Below are positions 9,194 through 18,194 of a stretch of DNA of 64,000 bases, piece after piece (the first letter of the stretch is position 1; each line of letters opens with the position of its first letter). The stretch covers positions 1,772,412 through 1,836,411 of the forward strand of contig NZ_LT630004.1 in the NCBI RefSeq assembly GCF_900111815.1, read 5' to 3'. The position numbers and the translations under genes are program-made. The notes beneath the pieces were generated by a model. That model worked only from the letters and a program-made list of their open reading frames with translations, did no database searches and was not told the DNA's origin. Origin of the DNA: Bacillus massilinigeriensis (GTDB taxonomy: Bacteria > Bacillota > Bacilli > Bacillales > Cytobacillaceae).

Positions 9194-9222
9194 ATCGTTA
9201 CCATTATGCCTTGACTGTATTC
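9194..9222 (-). promoter_or_regulatory. Candidate sigma-F/G promoter of yphA
   Basis: GAATA (9218-9222), a 15-base spacer, then GGTAACGAT (9194-9202) on the minus strand, close to the forespore GYATA / GGNRANANT pattern. The -10 overlaps the region just before the yphA ribosome binding site, so the leader would be very short. Confidence 0.4.
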
Positions 9223-9285
9223 AATTTAATCGCTCACGAATAATTTTTTCTATGTGCAGCATTTTATATAATAGGGGGTGATCAT

Positions 9286-9417
9286 GTGGGAAGAGACAGG
9301 CAGGAGCGAAAATTGAGAGAAAGCCATCGTGTTGAAAGCGATCGTGATCAGGCACTTCATTATCCTGGAGCAACAAAGCTCGAGGGACCGGAAAAAGCAC
9401 GAAAGCGCAATAAGTAA
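9286..9417 (+). CDS. ypzI: YpzI family small protein
   Basis: A 43-residue, highly charged protein reading MGRDRQERKLRESHRVESDR and ending GPEKARKRNK. The GTG start at 9286 follows GGGGGTGATCAT, a strong ribosome binding site. The sequence pattern (DRQExKLRES, VESDRDQ, PGATxLEG) matches the YpzI family of Bacillus small proteins. It has no membrane segment; its role is unknown. It stands alone, divergent from yphA and convergent with rpsA. Confidence 0.75.
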   Translation: MGRDRQERKLRESHRVESDRDQALHYPGATKLEGPEKARKRNK

Positions 9418-9423
9418 ACGCAT

Positions 9424-9458
9424 AAAAATCCCCCGCAAAAAATTGGCGGGGGATTTTG
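9424..9458. terminator. Bidirectional terminator between ypzI and rpsA
   Basis: ATCCCCCGC / GCGGGGGAT stem with an A/T run on each side, placed between the convergent ypzI and rpsA stops. Confidence 0.85.
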
Positions 9459-9463
9459 TATTG

Positions 9464-10603
9464 TTAATTTTTTAGATTTTTTAATTTGTCACCGAGGAGT
9501 TCACCAAGCTGAAAGCCCTTTGATTCTTCTGGCAATTCATAATCATCGTCAAACTGATCTTCTTTTGGTTCAAATTCTTTCATGCTAAGAGACAACCGTT
9601 GTTCTTCCACGTTAACGTCCAGGACCTTGACTTTAACTTCCTGTCCTTCCTGCAAAACCTCATGAGGTGTTCCAATATGGCGGTGTGAAATTTGGGAAAT
9701 ATGCACAAGCCCTTCGACTCCTGGAAACACTTCAACGAAAGCTCCATATGATACAAGCCTTTTCACAACACCTTCAAGGGTGCTACCTTTTGGCGCTTTT
9801 TCTTCAATATCAGACCAAGGTCCAGGGAGAGTTTCTTTGATAGATAAAGAAATTCTTTCGTTGTCTCTGTCAACACTAAGCACTTTAACTTGAACTTTTT
9901 GCCCTTCCTGTACTACATCTGATGGTTTTTCCACATGTTCGTGTGATAGCTGGGAGATATGAACGAGACCATCTACCCCACCGATATCCACAAATGCACC
10001 AAAGTCTGTCAGACGCTGAACGGTACCCTCTAAAACTTGACCAGCATCAAGGGAACCAAGGGTGTCTTGTTTTTTCTTACTGTTTTCTGCTTCAATAACT
10101 GCACGATGGGAAAGGATCAACCGGTTCTTCTCCTTATCCAGCTCGACAATCTTGAAAGAAAGGCTGCGTCCTTTATAGTCAGAGAAATCCTCAACAAAGT
10201 GAGCTTCTACCAGTGAGGCAGGCACAAATCCCCTTACTCCAAGATCAACAACAAGGCCGCCTTTTACTACATCTTTTACTTCTGCTTCGAATATCTCACC
10301 ATTCTCATACTGGTCATGAAGCTTATCCCATGCTTTCTCTGCATCTACTTTCCTCTTGGAGAGGATTAGAGCTTCTTCTTCTACCTTTAGTACTTCTAGT
10401 TCAAGTTCTTCGCCCTCGGAAACAGCATCATCCGCTTTTTCAACGTGAAGGCTGGAAAGTTCGCTTATTGGAATAATTCCATCTAATTTACTATTTTCAA
10501 TATTGACTATTACCTGTTTTTCCTCTACTTTGGTAACTTGGCCTTTCACCCTGTCACCTGCTTCGTAGTTTGCTACTTCAACCTGATTCATATCTTCTGA
10601 CAT
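9464..10603 (-). CDS. rpsA: 30S ribosomal protein S1 homologue
   Basis: A 379-residue protein (YpfD in B. subtilis) with four S1 RNA-binding repeats, about residues 15-85, 103-168, 188-257 and 275-343. Each repeat has the G-x-V/L-x-x-x-x-x-G-A-F/L-V core, for example LTDFGAFVDIGGVDGLVH and LVSYGAFVEVFPGVEGLVH. It is shorter than the six-repeat S1 of enteric bacteria, as usual in Bacillus. It binds mRNA or the ribosome, though its need in translation differs from E. coli. The ATG follows AAGGAGGAG. Confidence 0.93.
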   Translation of the reverse strand: MSEDMNQVEVANYEAGDRVKGQVTKVEEKQVIVNIENSKLDGIIPISELSSLHVEKADDAVSEGEELELEVLKVEEEALILSKRKVDAEKAWDKLHDQYENGEIFEAEVKDVVKGGLVVDLGVRGFVPASLVEAHFVEDFSDYKGRSLSFKIVELDKEKNRLILSHRAVIEAENSKKKQDTLGSLDAGQVLEGTVQRLTDFGAFVDIGGVDGLVHISQLSHEHVEKPSDVVQEGQKVQVKVLSVDRDNERISLSIKETLPGPWSDIEEKAPKGSTLEGVVKRLVSYGAFVEVFPGVEGLVHISQISHRHIGTPHEVLQEGQEVKVKVLDVNVEEQRLSLSMKEFEPKEDQFDDDYELPEESKGFQLGELLGDKLKNLKN

Positions 10604-10746
10604 ATGTACTCCTCCTTGTCCATGACTGTCCTGTAATATAGAAAGTGATGAAACATCACACAGGTAACAATAGTAATATAGAATATTTTAAATTATTTCT
10701 ATTTAATAACTTCTTACAAATAGCTGTTTTTGTCAAGCAGAAACCA

Positions 10747-11334
10747 TTATCTGTATTCTTCGATCAGCTTCCGAATTTCATTCATAATCCTCTCCGTTGC
10801 TTCCTCAGCACTTGCTTTCCTGCTTCGTAAATCCTCGAAGGAAATAGGTTCCCCATAAACGATTTTAAGCCTTCTAAATGCCTTATACGGGCCAATGATG
10901 GCGCAAGGAACAATGTTAGCGTTAGAACGTAATGCAAAAAAACCGGCCCCTGCTAGTCCTTCGCCAAGTTCTCCCGTCTTGCTTCTAGTTCCCTCTGGAA
11001 ACAGTCCTAAAACCTTTCCTTCTTTTAAAATTGCCAAACCCTTTCTTAATGCCTCACGATCGCTCATTCCGCGTTTTACCGGGAAAGCATTTAGCCTTTG
11101 GACAATTCTCCCTAAAAAGGGAACATCAAAAAGCTCCGCCTTAGCCATGAAATGGACAGGTCTCGGAGCTGTTATCCCTACAACCGGCGGGTCAAGATTA
11201 TCGATGTGATTGGTACAGAGAAGAACTCCCCCATCTTTCGGAAAATTTTTGTTTCCTATCACTTCGAAGCGGTAGATTGGTTTTAATACACCATATACTA
11301 AGTTTTTAGTAATTGTATAAATATTCAAATTCAA
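10747..11334 (-). CDS. plsC: 1-acyl-sn-glycerol-3-phosphate acyltransferase
   Basis: Transfers the second acyl chain to lysophosphatidic acid to make phosphatidic acid at the membrane. The 195-residue protein shows the HX4D catalytic motif in [10 protein letters not shown] (His43, Asp48) and the glycerol-phosphate-binding [10 protein letters not shown] near residues 113-122. Its start overlaps the cmk stop by four bases, so the two genes are coupled, as in B. subtilis. Confidence 0.94.
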   Translation of the reverse strand: MNLNIYTITKNLVYGVLKPIYRFEVIGNKNFPKDGGVLLCTNHIDNLDPPVVGITAPRPVHFMAKAELFDVPFLGRIVQRLNAFPVKRGMSDREALRKGLAILKEGKVLGLFPEGTRSKTGELGEGLAGAGFFALRSNANIVPCAIIGPYKAFRRLKIVYGEPISFEDLRSRKASAEEATERIMNEIRKLIEEYR

Positions 11335-12002
11335 CCAATCCTTTCATGCGTTAAACCCATTATTTTATCCACTACTTGCCCGATGGAAAGCGAAGTAGTA
11401 TCAATTTCTACAGCATCCTCCGCCTTTTTCAAGGGAGCAATTTCTCGTTCTGAGTCGATTTTATCCCGGCGGGCAATTTCTGCTCTGTGTGTATCAAGAT
11501 TAGAAGGAAAGCCTTTTTTTATGTTTTCTGCATGGCGACGCTGAGCACGTTCCTCCACACTCGCTAACAGGAATACTTTCACTTCGGCATTAGGAAGAAC
11601 ATGCGTGCCAATGTCCCTGCCGTCCATTACTACACCGCCTTGTAGAGCGAACAGCTGCTGTCTTCTGACCATTTCCTTCCTGACAGCTTCATGTCTCGCC
11701 ACAAAGGACACACTGTTTGTAACATTCTCTTTCCTGATTTCGGTAGAAACATCCTTGCCATCGAGAAGGACAATTTGACCATCAATGCCAGGGAGCAGTT
11801 TGATTTCAGTCTGTTGCAGAATATTTGCTACTTCGTCTTCAGATTGCAAATCCGCTTCGTGCATGATTGCTTTTAGTGTCAATGCCCGGTACATTGCACC
11901 CGTATCAATATATATGTAAGCCAATTTTTCTGCCACTATTTTAGCGACAGTACTTTTTCCTGCTGCAGCAGGACCGTCAATTGCAATGGATATCTTTCTC
12001 AT
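11331..12002 (-). CDS. cmk: Cytidylate kinase
   Basis: Phosphorylates CMP and dCMP with ATP. The 223-residue product begins [18 protein letters not shown], with the P-loop at residues 10-17. The CMP-binding insert includes the [11 protein letters not shown] motif. The ATG at 12002 follows ACAGGAGGAAAT; the longer frame to 12053 lacks a ribosome binding site. It is followed by plsC with a four-base overlap and preceded by ypfB and ypfA. Confidence 0.96.
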   Translation of the reverse strand: MRKISIAIDGPAAAGKSTVAKIVAEKLAYIYIDTGAMYRALTLKAIMHEADLQSEDEVANILQQTEIKLLPGIDGQIVLLDGKDVSTEIRKENVTNSVSFVARHEAVRKEMVRRQQLFALQGGVVMDGRDIGTHVLPNAEVKVFLLASVEERAQRRHAENIKKGFPSNLDTHRAEIARRDKIDSEREIAPLKKAEDAVEIDTTSLSIGQVVDKIMGLTHERIG

Positions 12003-12082
12003 ATTTCCTCCTGTAAAACCATTAATGCATTTGTACTCTATATATTTTAACACAACTTCACCGCTAAACCTCTGATACTTTG

Positions 12083-12274
12083 CTATTTTTCACTGCTCCA
12101 AGGGCGGATGGTCTCTACTGTCTCGGGACTTTTTTCCTTTATGACTCCTTCATAGCGTGAGATTCTGTCCAACTGAGGGAACAAGTTTAGTTGATGCAAG
12201 AACAACTGTGACAATAACATAAACAATCCCTGAATAATTAAAAGTTTAATTAATATGCGCTCAAAGCTTTTCAT
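12083..12274 (-). CDS. ypfB: Small membrane-anchored protein, YpfB/DUF5359 type
   Basis: A 63-residue protein with one N-terminal hydrophobic helix ([20 protein letters not shown]) followed by a charged tail ending [10 protein letters not shown]. The ATG at 12274 follows GAGGTGGAG; a GTG inside that site is rejected. Place and architecture match B. subtilis ypfB between ypfA and cmk. The function is unknown. Confidence 0.65.
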   Translation of the reverse strand: MKSFERILIKLLIIQGLFMLLSQLFLHQLNLFPQLDRISRYEGVIKEKSPETVETIRPWSSEK

Positions 12275-12315
12275 TTTCTCCACCTCATCCCTATTATGGA
12301 AAAGAACGAAAAGTT

Positions 12316-12981
12316 TTAACCATGTACTAATAGACCTTTCTTTTTCAAATCAAGCTGCCGCTCAAAGCAAAATCTGAGGAAAAGTTGCTTATCTAGCGGA
12401 GAAGCATCAAGGAACATGACAGAAATGCGGAAGTATCCTGTGTCCTTTTCTTGGGTTCTAATAATTTTACTGCGAATATGTCTATACTTGAATTCTCCAT
12501 CCTGCATCGGCAAAACTAGGAGACAGATCACTTCTATACCAGGTTTAAGCTTTTTTCCCTCAGCAGCCAGGAGAGCAGCACCGCCTGCACTAAAGTCCTC
12601 CGTAACCGCAGTAAACATTGTTCTGCCAGTTTCCAGTGACAATACAGCAATATCGATGGATGCCTCCACTCTGACATATTGCCTTCGCTGTACTTTGATC
12701 ACGGTAGCTGGATTAGGCTTAGAAAGAATCAACATAGGAATTCCTTCTTTTATCCTGCCTTTTACTTCCGTAGGGAACTGATATCTTCCCCCTCCCTCTC
12801 CTGTAAACATTGCCTTTAGAGGGGTCCCTTCCAAAAGATAGACATTTTTCCCTGTATTGATGTTTAATGGATAGTCAATAAATAGACTATTCTCCCTCAT
12901 CTCAACAATTTTGCATTTATAGCTTTCACAAGCATTGCCGTAAAAATGTTCCAGTATAATGGCATCCCCAATTTTCAGCAT
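12316..12981 (-). CDS. ypfA: PilZ-domain flagellar brake protein, YpfA/MotI type
   Basis: A 221-residue cytoplasmic protein with an N-terminal YcgR-like domain and a C-terminal PilZ domain. The c-di-GMP-binding elements are visible: RRQYVRV (RxxxR, near residue 113-117) and the later DFSAGGAAL (D/NxSxxG). In B. subtilis the homologue binds c-di-GMP and acts as a clutch on the flagellar stator. The ATG at 12981 fits the family length of about 217; a TTG at 13017 would add 12 residues. Confidence 0.88.
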   Translation of the reverse strand: MLKIGDAIILEHFYGNACESYKCKIVEMRENSLFIDYPLNINTGKNVYLLEGTPLKAMFTGEGGGRYQFPTEVKGRIKEGIPMLILSKPNPATVIKVQRRQYVRVEASIDIAVLSLETGRTMFTAVTEDFSAGGAALLAAEGKKLKPGIEVICLLVLPMQDGEFKYRHIRSKIIRTQEKDTGYFRISVMFLDASPLDKQLFLRFCFERQLDLKKKGLLVHG

Positions 12982-13090
12982 CTCGCCCACTCTTTCCTTA
13001 ATGTCCCTTTTTTTCAATCCTGTCTTTCATTATCACTTAAATGAAAGTCCTGTGCAAGAGCACTTTGTGATGGGCTCTCAAACTTTCAAC

Positions 13091-13122
13091 AAAAAAAAAG
13101 CCGCATAGGAACTGCCGGCTTT
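13091..13122 (-). terminator. Terminator of sleB-ypeB
   Basis: AAAGCCG / CGGCTTT stem followed by a long T run on the minus strand, just past the ypeB stop. Confidence 0.85.
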
Positions 13123-13136
13123 AAATCATATATGCT

Positions 13137-14483
13137 TTAAAAATTCGCCTCGATATTATCCATCCTATCCACCTGTTCTTCTTCACCATTGTTTGCATTT
13201 ATAAAAATTCGATAGGTGTCTTTTCCAAGTGTTCCGGTAAACTCGTAGCAAAGGACTTCCTCTCCCAGCTTGTTTAACATGACGGCAAGCCTTTTTTCTT
13301 TTATAGCCACATTGGGATTAACTTTTGTCAACGCCTCTGATTCCTGAATACCCGGCTCAAACGACGCCCTTTGATGGTGAGATTTCAAATAATCTTCACC
13401 CGAGAAACCTATTATGCCTCCATTATCGAGTCCTACTTTAACCTTCAAAGTATCAGGATATATCCTTACTCCCTCTTTGTTTCCTACGTAAGTGAATGTT
13501 CCTGCAGTGTCATATTGAACACTGTCCAACAATTCGATATCCTCAAATTTATTTTCCCTTAAAAAGGCTAATGCCTTTTTCTCCGCTTCATTTAGACTCA
13601 GTTTTTGTTTCCCCATCTCTCTCGAAAAAATAAACCAAATAGGATACCCCCCTTTTTTAGTAATATCCATTGTTGCTTCGGAACCGTTAACTTTTGATGT
13701 CATATTGACACTGAAAAAGCTGTTTTCGGAGCCTTTTCCATTTTTCGTAACACGTATTTCAGTTTCTTTAATATTTGGAACAGTTTTTTTCAACATGGTA
13801 ACAGCATGTTCTTTTGTTATTTGATTTCCTTTTAAGTACTTGAACCCATTGTTATTTTTTTTCATGCCAAATGCAGCAGGACCAAAATCATTTTCGGCAA
13901 AGCCTTCTACTGTTTTTTCCACTGTCTTCAGACCATCAATAATCGTATTATCTGCTGCTTCTTTTCCTGTTGCCAATGCCATTTCAACATCCATCCATCT
14001 CAGATTATTTTTCAATACAAGATGTTGAACTTGTCTCAAGTCTCGCTTAATATCACCTGATTGCTTATAAAGGGATTCTAATGTTTTATATTCTTGATCA
14101 GAAAGTGGATTCTTATCGAGATCCCTAACGGCTGTTCTGTATGTGAACTCTCCGATATTCGTTAATAACTCTTCCGTTTTGTTGAAAGGAAGAAGCGTTA
14201 ACGGAAGCTGGCCAACGTCGCTTTGTGCTTCTGACGTAATTCTCCAAACCTCGGCAAGCGCAGGCGAAAGGGATGTTCGCGAGTTCATTGCGAGAGAAGT
14301 CCCTATCTTGTCATGCAGCAGGTCCATTTGAAAAGTAAGATCGTGGAATGCCCGCTGGTAAGTGTTTTCCGCATTGATGAGAATGGCATTCTTCTCCCGA
14401 TGCTCTTGATAGCCCCAATATCCTGTCCCTGCTACCGCAATAGATAGCAATGCAATAATGATGCCCCTTAACAATACAATCAC
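13137..14483 (-). CDS. ypeB: Germination protein YpeB
   Basis: A 448-residue protein with an N-terminal membrane anchor (about residues 5-20) and tandem PepSY-like domains in the C-terminal half (KNGFKYLKGNQITKEHAV region onward). YpeB is needed to place and stabilise the cortex lytic enzyme SleB in the spore, and both are made in the forespore. It starts two bases after the sleB stop, so the pair forms one operon. Confidence 0.95.
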   Translation of the reverse strand: MIVLLRGIIIALLSIAVAGTGYWGYQEHREKNAILINAENTYQRAFHDLTFQMDLLHDKIGTSLAMNSRTSLSPALAEVWRITSEAQSDVGQLPLTLLPFNKTEELLTNIGEFTYRTAVRDLDKNPLSDQEYKTLESLYKQSGDIKRDLRQVQHLVLKNNLRWMDVEMALATGKEAADNTIIDGLKTVEKTVEGFAENDFGPAAFGMKKNNNGFKYLKGNQITKEHAVTMLKKTVPNIKETEIRVTKNGKGSENSFFSVNMTSKVNGSEATMDITKKGGYPIWFIFSREMGKQKLSLNEAEKKALAFLRENKFEDIELLDSVQYDTAGTFTYVGNKEGVRIYPDTLKVKVGLDNGGIIGFSGEDYLKSHHQRASFEPGIQESEALTKVNPNVAIKEKRLAVMLNKLGEEVLCYEFTGTLGKDTYRIFINANNGEEEQVDRMDNIEANF

Positions 14484-14485
14484 CC

Positions 14486-15226
14486 CTATTCACAAAAAAT
14501 GTGCTTCCCGATTCTTTTGATTTGCGGACGGCTCCAGATCCATTTACTTGTAGCGGTGGCCGGATTGAAATAGTATAATGCATCCCCGGTAGGATCCCAT
14601 CCATTCAGCGCATCTACGACGGCCTTCTTGGAAGTTTCGTTTGGAGTTAGCCATATTTGGCCGTCAGCCACTGCCGTGAAGGCACCTGGTTCAAAAATGA
14701 CTCCAGAAATAGAATTTGGAAAAGAAGCGTTTTCTACTCTATTGATAATGACGGCTGCAACTGCGACCTGTCCGATATAAGGTTCGCCCCTCGCCTCCCC
14801 ATGGACTGCGTTTGCCATGAGCTGGATATCGTTTTTAGAATATCCATTCGGGACATTTGCAGCTGTGACTTTCGTTTGCGGAGATTTGGTTTTCTTTGTC
14901 GCAGTGCTCCTGTTATACTTCGAGGCCTTCACAAGCTTTTGTTTTGTTTTGGCACCAGCCAACCCATCTACCGGAAGTCCAAACTTTTCTTGGAAGTTCC
15001 TAAGAGCCCAATAAGTCCCCCAGCCAAATACTCCGTCTACTTTTCCTTTATAGTAGCCTAGATACTGAAGCCTTGATTGCAGCTCAATAACATCTTCGCC
15101 AACGGCACCTCTCTGAATTACTTGGTTAGAAAAAGCCTCCGTTGGTTGCTCTATCATGGCAATTGGCACAACCGCAAGCATGGCAATAAGCAAAAGTGTC
15201 TTGCAGCGTAATCTAATCCTTTTCAT
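14486..15226 (-). CDS. sleB: Spore cortex-lytic enzyme SleB
   Basis: A lytic transglycosylase that degrades spore cortex peptidoglycan during germination. The 246-residue protein has a signal peptide (about 1-32), a peptidoglycan-binding repeat (VIELQSRLQYLGYYKGKVDG... about 38-92), and a C-terminal Hydrolase_2 domain with the catalytic HGEARGEPYIGQ. The ATG at 15226 follows AGGGGGG; a TTG at 15250 is rejected. It is the first gene of sleB-ypeB. Confidence 0.96.
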   Translation of the reverse strand: MKRIRLRCKTLLLIAMLAVVPIAMIEQPTEAFSNQVIQRGAVGEDVIELQSRLQYLGYYKGKVDGVFGWGTYWALRNFQEKFGLPVDGLAGAKTKQKLVKASKYNRSTATKKTKSPQTKVTAANVPNGYSKNDIQLMANAVHGEARGEPYIGQVAVAAVIINRVENASFPNSISGVIFEPGAFTAVADGQIWLTPNETSKKAVVDALNGWDPTGDALYYFNPATATSKWIWSRPQIKRIGKHIFCE

Positions 15227-15263
15227 TTTGCCCCCCCTAACAGTTAGCAATTTGATTTGACTC

Positions 15264-15293
15264 TATTTTTTGTCAACGTCAGACTTTTATACA
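15264..15293 (-). promoter_or_regulatory. Candidate sigma-G/F promoter of sleB-ypeB
   Basis: TGTATA (15288-15293), a 15-base spacer, and CAAAAAATA (15264-15272) on the minus strand fit the forespore sigma pattern. It lies about 40 bases before the sleB start. sleB is sigma-G dependent in B. subtilis. Confidence 0.5.
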
Positions 15294-15302
15294 AGCAAAT
15301 AG

Positions 15303-15340
15303 AAAAGCTCCTTCATTTTTCAGAAATGAAGGAGCTTTTA
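15303..15340 (-). terminator. Terminator overlapping the 3' end of prsW
   Basis: A perfect 16-bp stem (AAAAGCTCCTTCATTT and its complement) with a 5-base loop. It starts inside the prsW coding sequence, whose stop lies in the stem, and would act on both strands. Confidence 0.85.
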
Positions 15341-16005
15341 AACAAAGAGTTTTCGAAATGCCTGGTGCTCAATATTCTTGCTTTTTTTACTTTAACAAGA
15401 CCCAGCCACCAGAGGAAAATCATAAAGGGAACCATCAGTGCGAGCCAATCTTTCATTGTAAATAAGATATAATCATAGAGTCCATGAAGGACTAATGGAA
15501 TAAGAAGAGCTAACGCAATCCATTTAGCCTTCGATTTTTCAGAAAATTTCCCTTTTCCCAAATAATACCCCATAATTACCCCAAATAAAGCATGACTGGA
15601 AACAGGCAGAAGAGCACGTCCAAGTGCAAATTCCAAACCATTAGAGAACAGGTAGAAAATGTTTTCAACCGTGGCAAAACCTAAGGAAACGGAAGCACCA
15701 TAAACAATGCCGTCATATGGTTCATCAAAGACAACATGTTTATATACTGTATAATAAATAATAAACCATTTGAAAAATTCCTCAAGAAAACCAGCATTCC
15801 AAAAAGCCTGGGATATTACGGACTGGGAGCCTACTTCCGTCTGAATAACATACTGTATGAACATGATGGGAAATACGAGAATCGCACCGAAAATAAAAGT
15901 TTTAAATACCATAGAAAGCGGTTCGCTATCGTATTGGTCCCTCAGGTAAAAATAGCTAAGCAAAGCCAATCCGGGAGCAATCCCTGCAGCAACTATTCCC
16001 AGCAT
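15313..16005 (-). CDS. prsW: PrsW family intramembrane protease
   Basis: A 230-residue polytopic membrane protein. The glutamic-protease motif is visible as FLEEFFKW (Glu75, Glu76, Lys79), with further conserved [11 protein letters not shown] and LHGLYDY segments. In B. subtilis PrsW makes the first cut in the anti-sigma factor RsiW and so activates SigW; it also senses antimicrobial peptides. No rsiW is in this window. The ATG follows AGAGGGGGAG. It is divergent from ansA. Confidence 0.93.
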   Translation of the reverse strand: MLGIVAAGIAPGLALLSYFYLRDQYDSEPLSMVFKTFIFGAILVFPIMFIQYVIQTEVGSQSVISQAFWNAGFLEEFFKWFIIYYTVYKHVVFDEPYDGIVYGASVSLGFATVENIFYLFSNGLEFALGRALLPVSSHALFGVIMGYYLGKGKFSEKSKAKWIALALLIPLVLHGLYDYILFTMKDWLALMVPFMIFLWWLGLVKVKKARILSTRHFENSLFKSSFISEK

Positions 16006-16104
16006 AGGCTCCCCCTCTTTTCAATTTGTTGTAATCATCGTATCATGATATCAGTAGAAATAAAATGGAATTTTATTCGCAAGTGTAATTATGGAGGTAA
16101 CAAT

Positions 16105-17076
16105 ATGAAAAAGAATATCCTCATCATCCATACAGGTGGCACTATATCCATGAGGGAAGATAAAACCGGATCGGTTGCGCCTGGTGAAACGAACCCATTA
16201 ACAGACAAATCTGATATGATTTCTGATTTAGCAAACATCATTATTGAGGAGCCGTTTAACTTGCCATCTCCTCATATCACTCCAAAAGAAATGCTGAAAT
16301 TAAAGTCTATTCTAGATTGCCATGGCAGAGAAAAGAAAATTGAAGGAGCGGTCATCACCCATGGAACAGATACGCTCGAGGAGACAGCATATTTTCTCGA
16401 TTTGACTGTACAAACAAAATTTCCAATTGTGGTAACTGGGGCCATGAGATCAAGTAATGAAATTGGGTCAGATGGATTATATAACCTTCTATCTGCTGTC
16501 AGGGTAGCTACAAGCGAAGAAGCGAAAGGCAAAGGAGTTCTTGTTGTCCTGAATGACGAGATACACACCGCTGAAAACGTAACCAAAACTCACACAAGTA
16601 ATGTTTCCACCTTTCAAAGTCCACAATATGGTCCGATCGGCATTGTAACCAAGAGAGGAGTACTATTTCACCATATGCCCGCTAGACAGGAAAGCTACGA
16701 TATTGTCGACGTATCAAAAAGAACTATTTTAATTAAAGCGCATGCAGGAATGGATTGCTCGCTCTTGAGTGCTGTAAAAGGCTTGAAGGTGGATGGTGTT
16801 GTCATTGAAGCATTAGGACAGGGCAACCTCCCGCCTGCTGCTCTCCCTGGAGTTAAAGAACTCATTGCTGAAAATATTCCTGTTGTCATTGTCTCCCGCT
16901 GCTTTAACGGAATTGTTCAAGATATATATGGATATGAAGGGGGAGGTAAACAGCTGAAAGAATTAGGCCTCATTTTCTCTAACGGATTAAATGGGCAAAA
17001 GGCAAGAATAAAACTGCTGATTGCTCTTTCTCAAACGACGGATATGAAAGAAATTGATCGGATGTTCCAGCTCTAG
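16105..17076 (+). CDS. ansA: L-asparaginase
   Basis: Hydrolyses asparagine to aspartate and ammonia. The 323-residue protein shows both catalytic threonine motifs: HTGGTISM at the N-terminus and THGTDTLEETAYFLD in the middle. It lacks a signal peptide, so it is the cytoplasmic type. The ATG at 16105 follows ATGGAGGTAA; the open frame extends upstream to 15736 but overlaps prsW and has no start signal there. It stands without ansB or an ansR regulator beside it. Confidence 0.93.
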   Translation: MKKNILIIHTGGTISMREDKTGSVAPGETNPLTDKSDMISDLANIIIEEPFNLPSPHITPKEMLKLKSILDCHGREKKIEGAVITHGTDTLEETAYFLDLTVQTKFPIVVTGAMRSSNEIGSDGLYNLLSAVRVATSEEAKGKGVLVVLNDEIHTAENVTKTHTSNVSTFQSPQYGPIGIVTKRGVLFHHMPARQESYDIVDVSKRTILIKAHAGMDCSLLSAVKGLKVDGVVIEALGQGNLPPAALPGVKELIAENIPVVIVSRCFNGIVQDIYGYEGGGKQLKELGLIFSNGLNGQKARIKLLIALSQTTDMKEIDRMFQL

Positions 17077-17087
17077 CATTAGAAATA

Positions 17088-17112
17088 ACGGGCAGTGATT
17101 ACTCTGCCCGGT
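17088..17112. terminator. Terminator between convergent ansA and ypdA
   Basis: CGGGCAG / CTGCCCG stem with an 8-base loop followed by a T-rich tract on the plus strand. It overlaps the ypdA stop codon. Confidence 0.7.
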
Positions 17113-18079
17113 TTCTTTCTCTTTCTTCGATGGCAGCTGCAATCTGTCCCCCATGAAACCTGCCATTTTCAATAAAGATCTCATTGGCATTATTTCCTGC
17201 GGCAATTACGCCAGCAATAAAAACACCTTTTATATTTGTTTCCATTGTTTCAGGGTGATGAACAGGTTTTCCTGTTTCATCATCGATGGAGATTCCAATA
17301 TCCTTTAGAAAATCGTGATCCGGATGGTAACCGGTCATCGCAAACACAACATCATTTTTAATGGTATATTTCTCCCCGCCCTTTAAGTACTCGATTGTTT
17401 CTTCCTGTATTCCTGTCAATCTTGCATCAAATTCCATCCGAATCACACCGTTACGTACAAGCGATTCGAATTCAGGAAGTATCCAAGGCTTAATGCTGTT
17501 AGAATAATTCTTTCCCCTGTAAAGAACTGTAACCCTGGCACCTGCCTTGACGAGTTCGAGCGCTGTATCCACACTCGAATTCTTTCCTCCTATCACAGCT
17601 GTATCCATATCAAAAAAAGGGTGGGCTTCCTTGAAATAATGAAAAACTTTAGAGAGGTTCTCACCCGGAATACCCATATAATTAGGGTTATCATAATACC
17701 CTGTTGCAATGACCACATAAGAAGTGGTATATTCTTGTTTGTCTGATACTAGCCTGAAATGGTCACCGCATTTAGTAATGGAAATTACCCTCTCATACGC
17801 ATGAATGCGAAGATTTTCTCTTTTCGCTACTTCCCGGTAATAAACAAGTGCCTGATTTCGCTTTGGCTTATGATTTTCAGTAATAAAAGGGATATCTCCA
17901 ATAGACAGTTTTTCACTACTGCTAAAAAAAGTCTGGTGAGTAGGATAATGATAAATTGCGTTTACAATGTTTCCTTTTTCAATTATAAGGGGGTTCTTCC
18001 CTACTTTTTTCAAAGCAATTGCAGCAGCAAGGCCACAAGGACCAGCACCGACGACAATTACATCCTCTATATTTTTCAT
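17099..18079 (-). CDS. ypdA: Bacillithiol disulfide reductase YpdA
   Basis: A 326-residue FAD/NAD(P)H flavoprotein that reduces oxidised bacillithiol (BSSB) in Bacillaceae. The FAD-binding GAGPCGLAAA lies at residues 11-20, with a second nucleotide motif GGKNSSVDTALEL in the middle and a C-terminal FAD contact region (VFIAGVIAAG). The ATG at 18079 follows GGGAGTGAAAGC; a GTG nine bases upstream sits in the binding site. It lies downstream of gudB but behind a terminator. Its presence suggests a bacillithiol-using organism. Confidence 0.92.
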   Translation of the reverse strand: MKNIEDVIVVGAGPCGLAAAIALKKVGKNPLIIEKGNIVNAIYHYPTHQTFFSSSEKLSIGDIPFITENHKPKRNQALVYYREVAKRENLRIHAYERVISITKCGDHFRLVSDKQEYTTSYVVIATGYYDNPNYMGIPGENLSKVFHYFKEAHPFFDMDTAVIGGKNSSVDTALELVKAGARVTVLYRGKNYSNSIKPWILPEFESLVRNGVIRMEFDARLTGIQEETIEYLKGGEKYTIKNDVVFAMTGYHPDHDFLKDIGISIDDETGKPVHHPETMETNIKGVFIAGVIAAGNNANEIFIENGRFHGGQIAAAIEERERNRAE

Positions 18080-18116
18080 TGCTTTCACTCCCTGGGATGT
18101 CGTTTTTAGATAAATA

Positions 18117-18148
18117 AAAATCTCCTATCCATATATGATAGGAGATTT
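18117..18148 (-). terminator. Terminator after gudB
   Basis: AAATCTCCTATC and its complement form a 12-bp stem with a 7-base loop between gudB and ypdA. Confidence 0.75.
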
Positions 18149-18194
18149 CAGCACGGTATTCAATGTTGGAATACCTTTCTAATACAGGTGGTTT

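Noticed and set aside
9250-9438. 62-codon minus-strand open frame over ypzI
   Set aside because: The plus-strand ypzI frame matches a known family and has a strong binding site; the minus frame does not.
14311-14604. Minus-strand open frame bridging sleB and ypeB
   Set aside because: It is the wrong frame of two well-matched genes.
15736-16104. N-terminal extension of asparaginase upstream of 16105
   Set aside because: The extension is antisense to prsW and has no start signal, while ATG at 16105 has a strong binding site.
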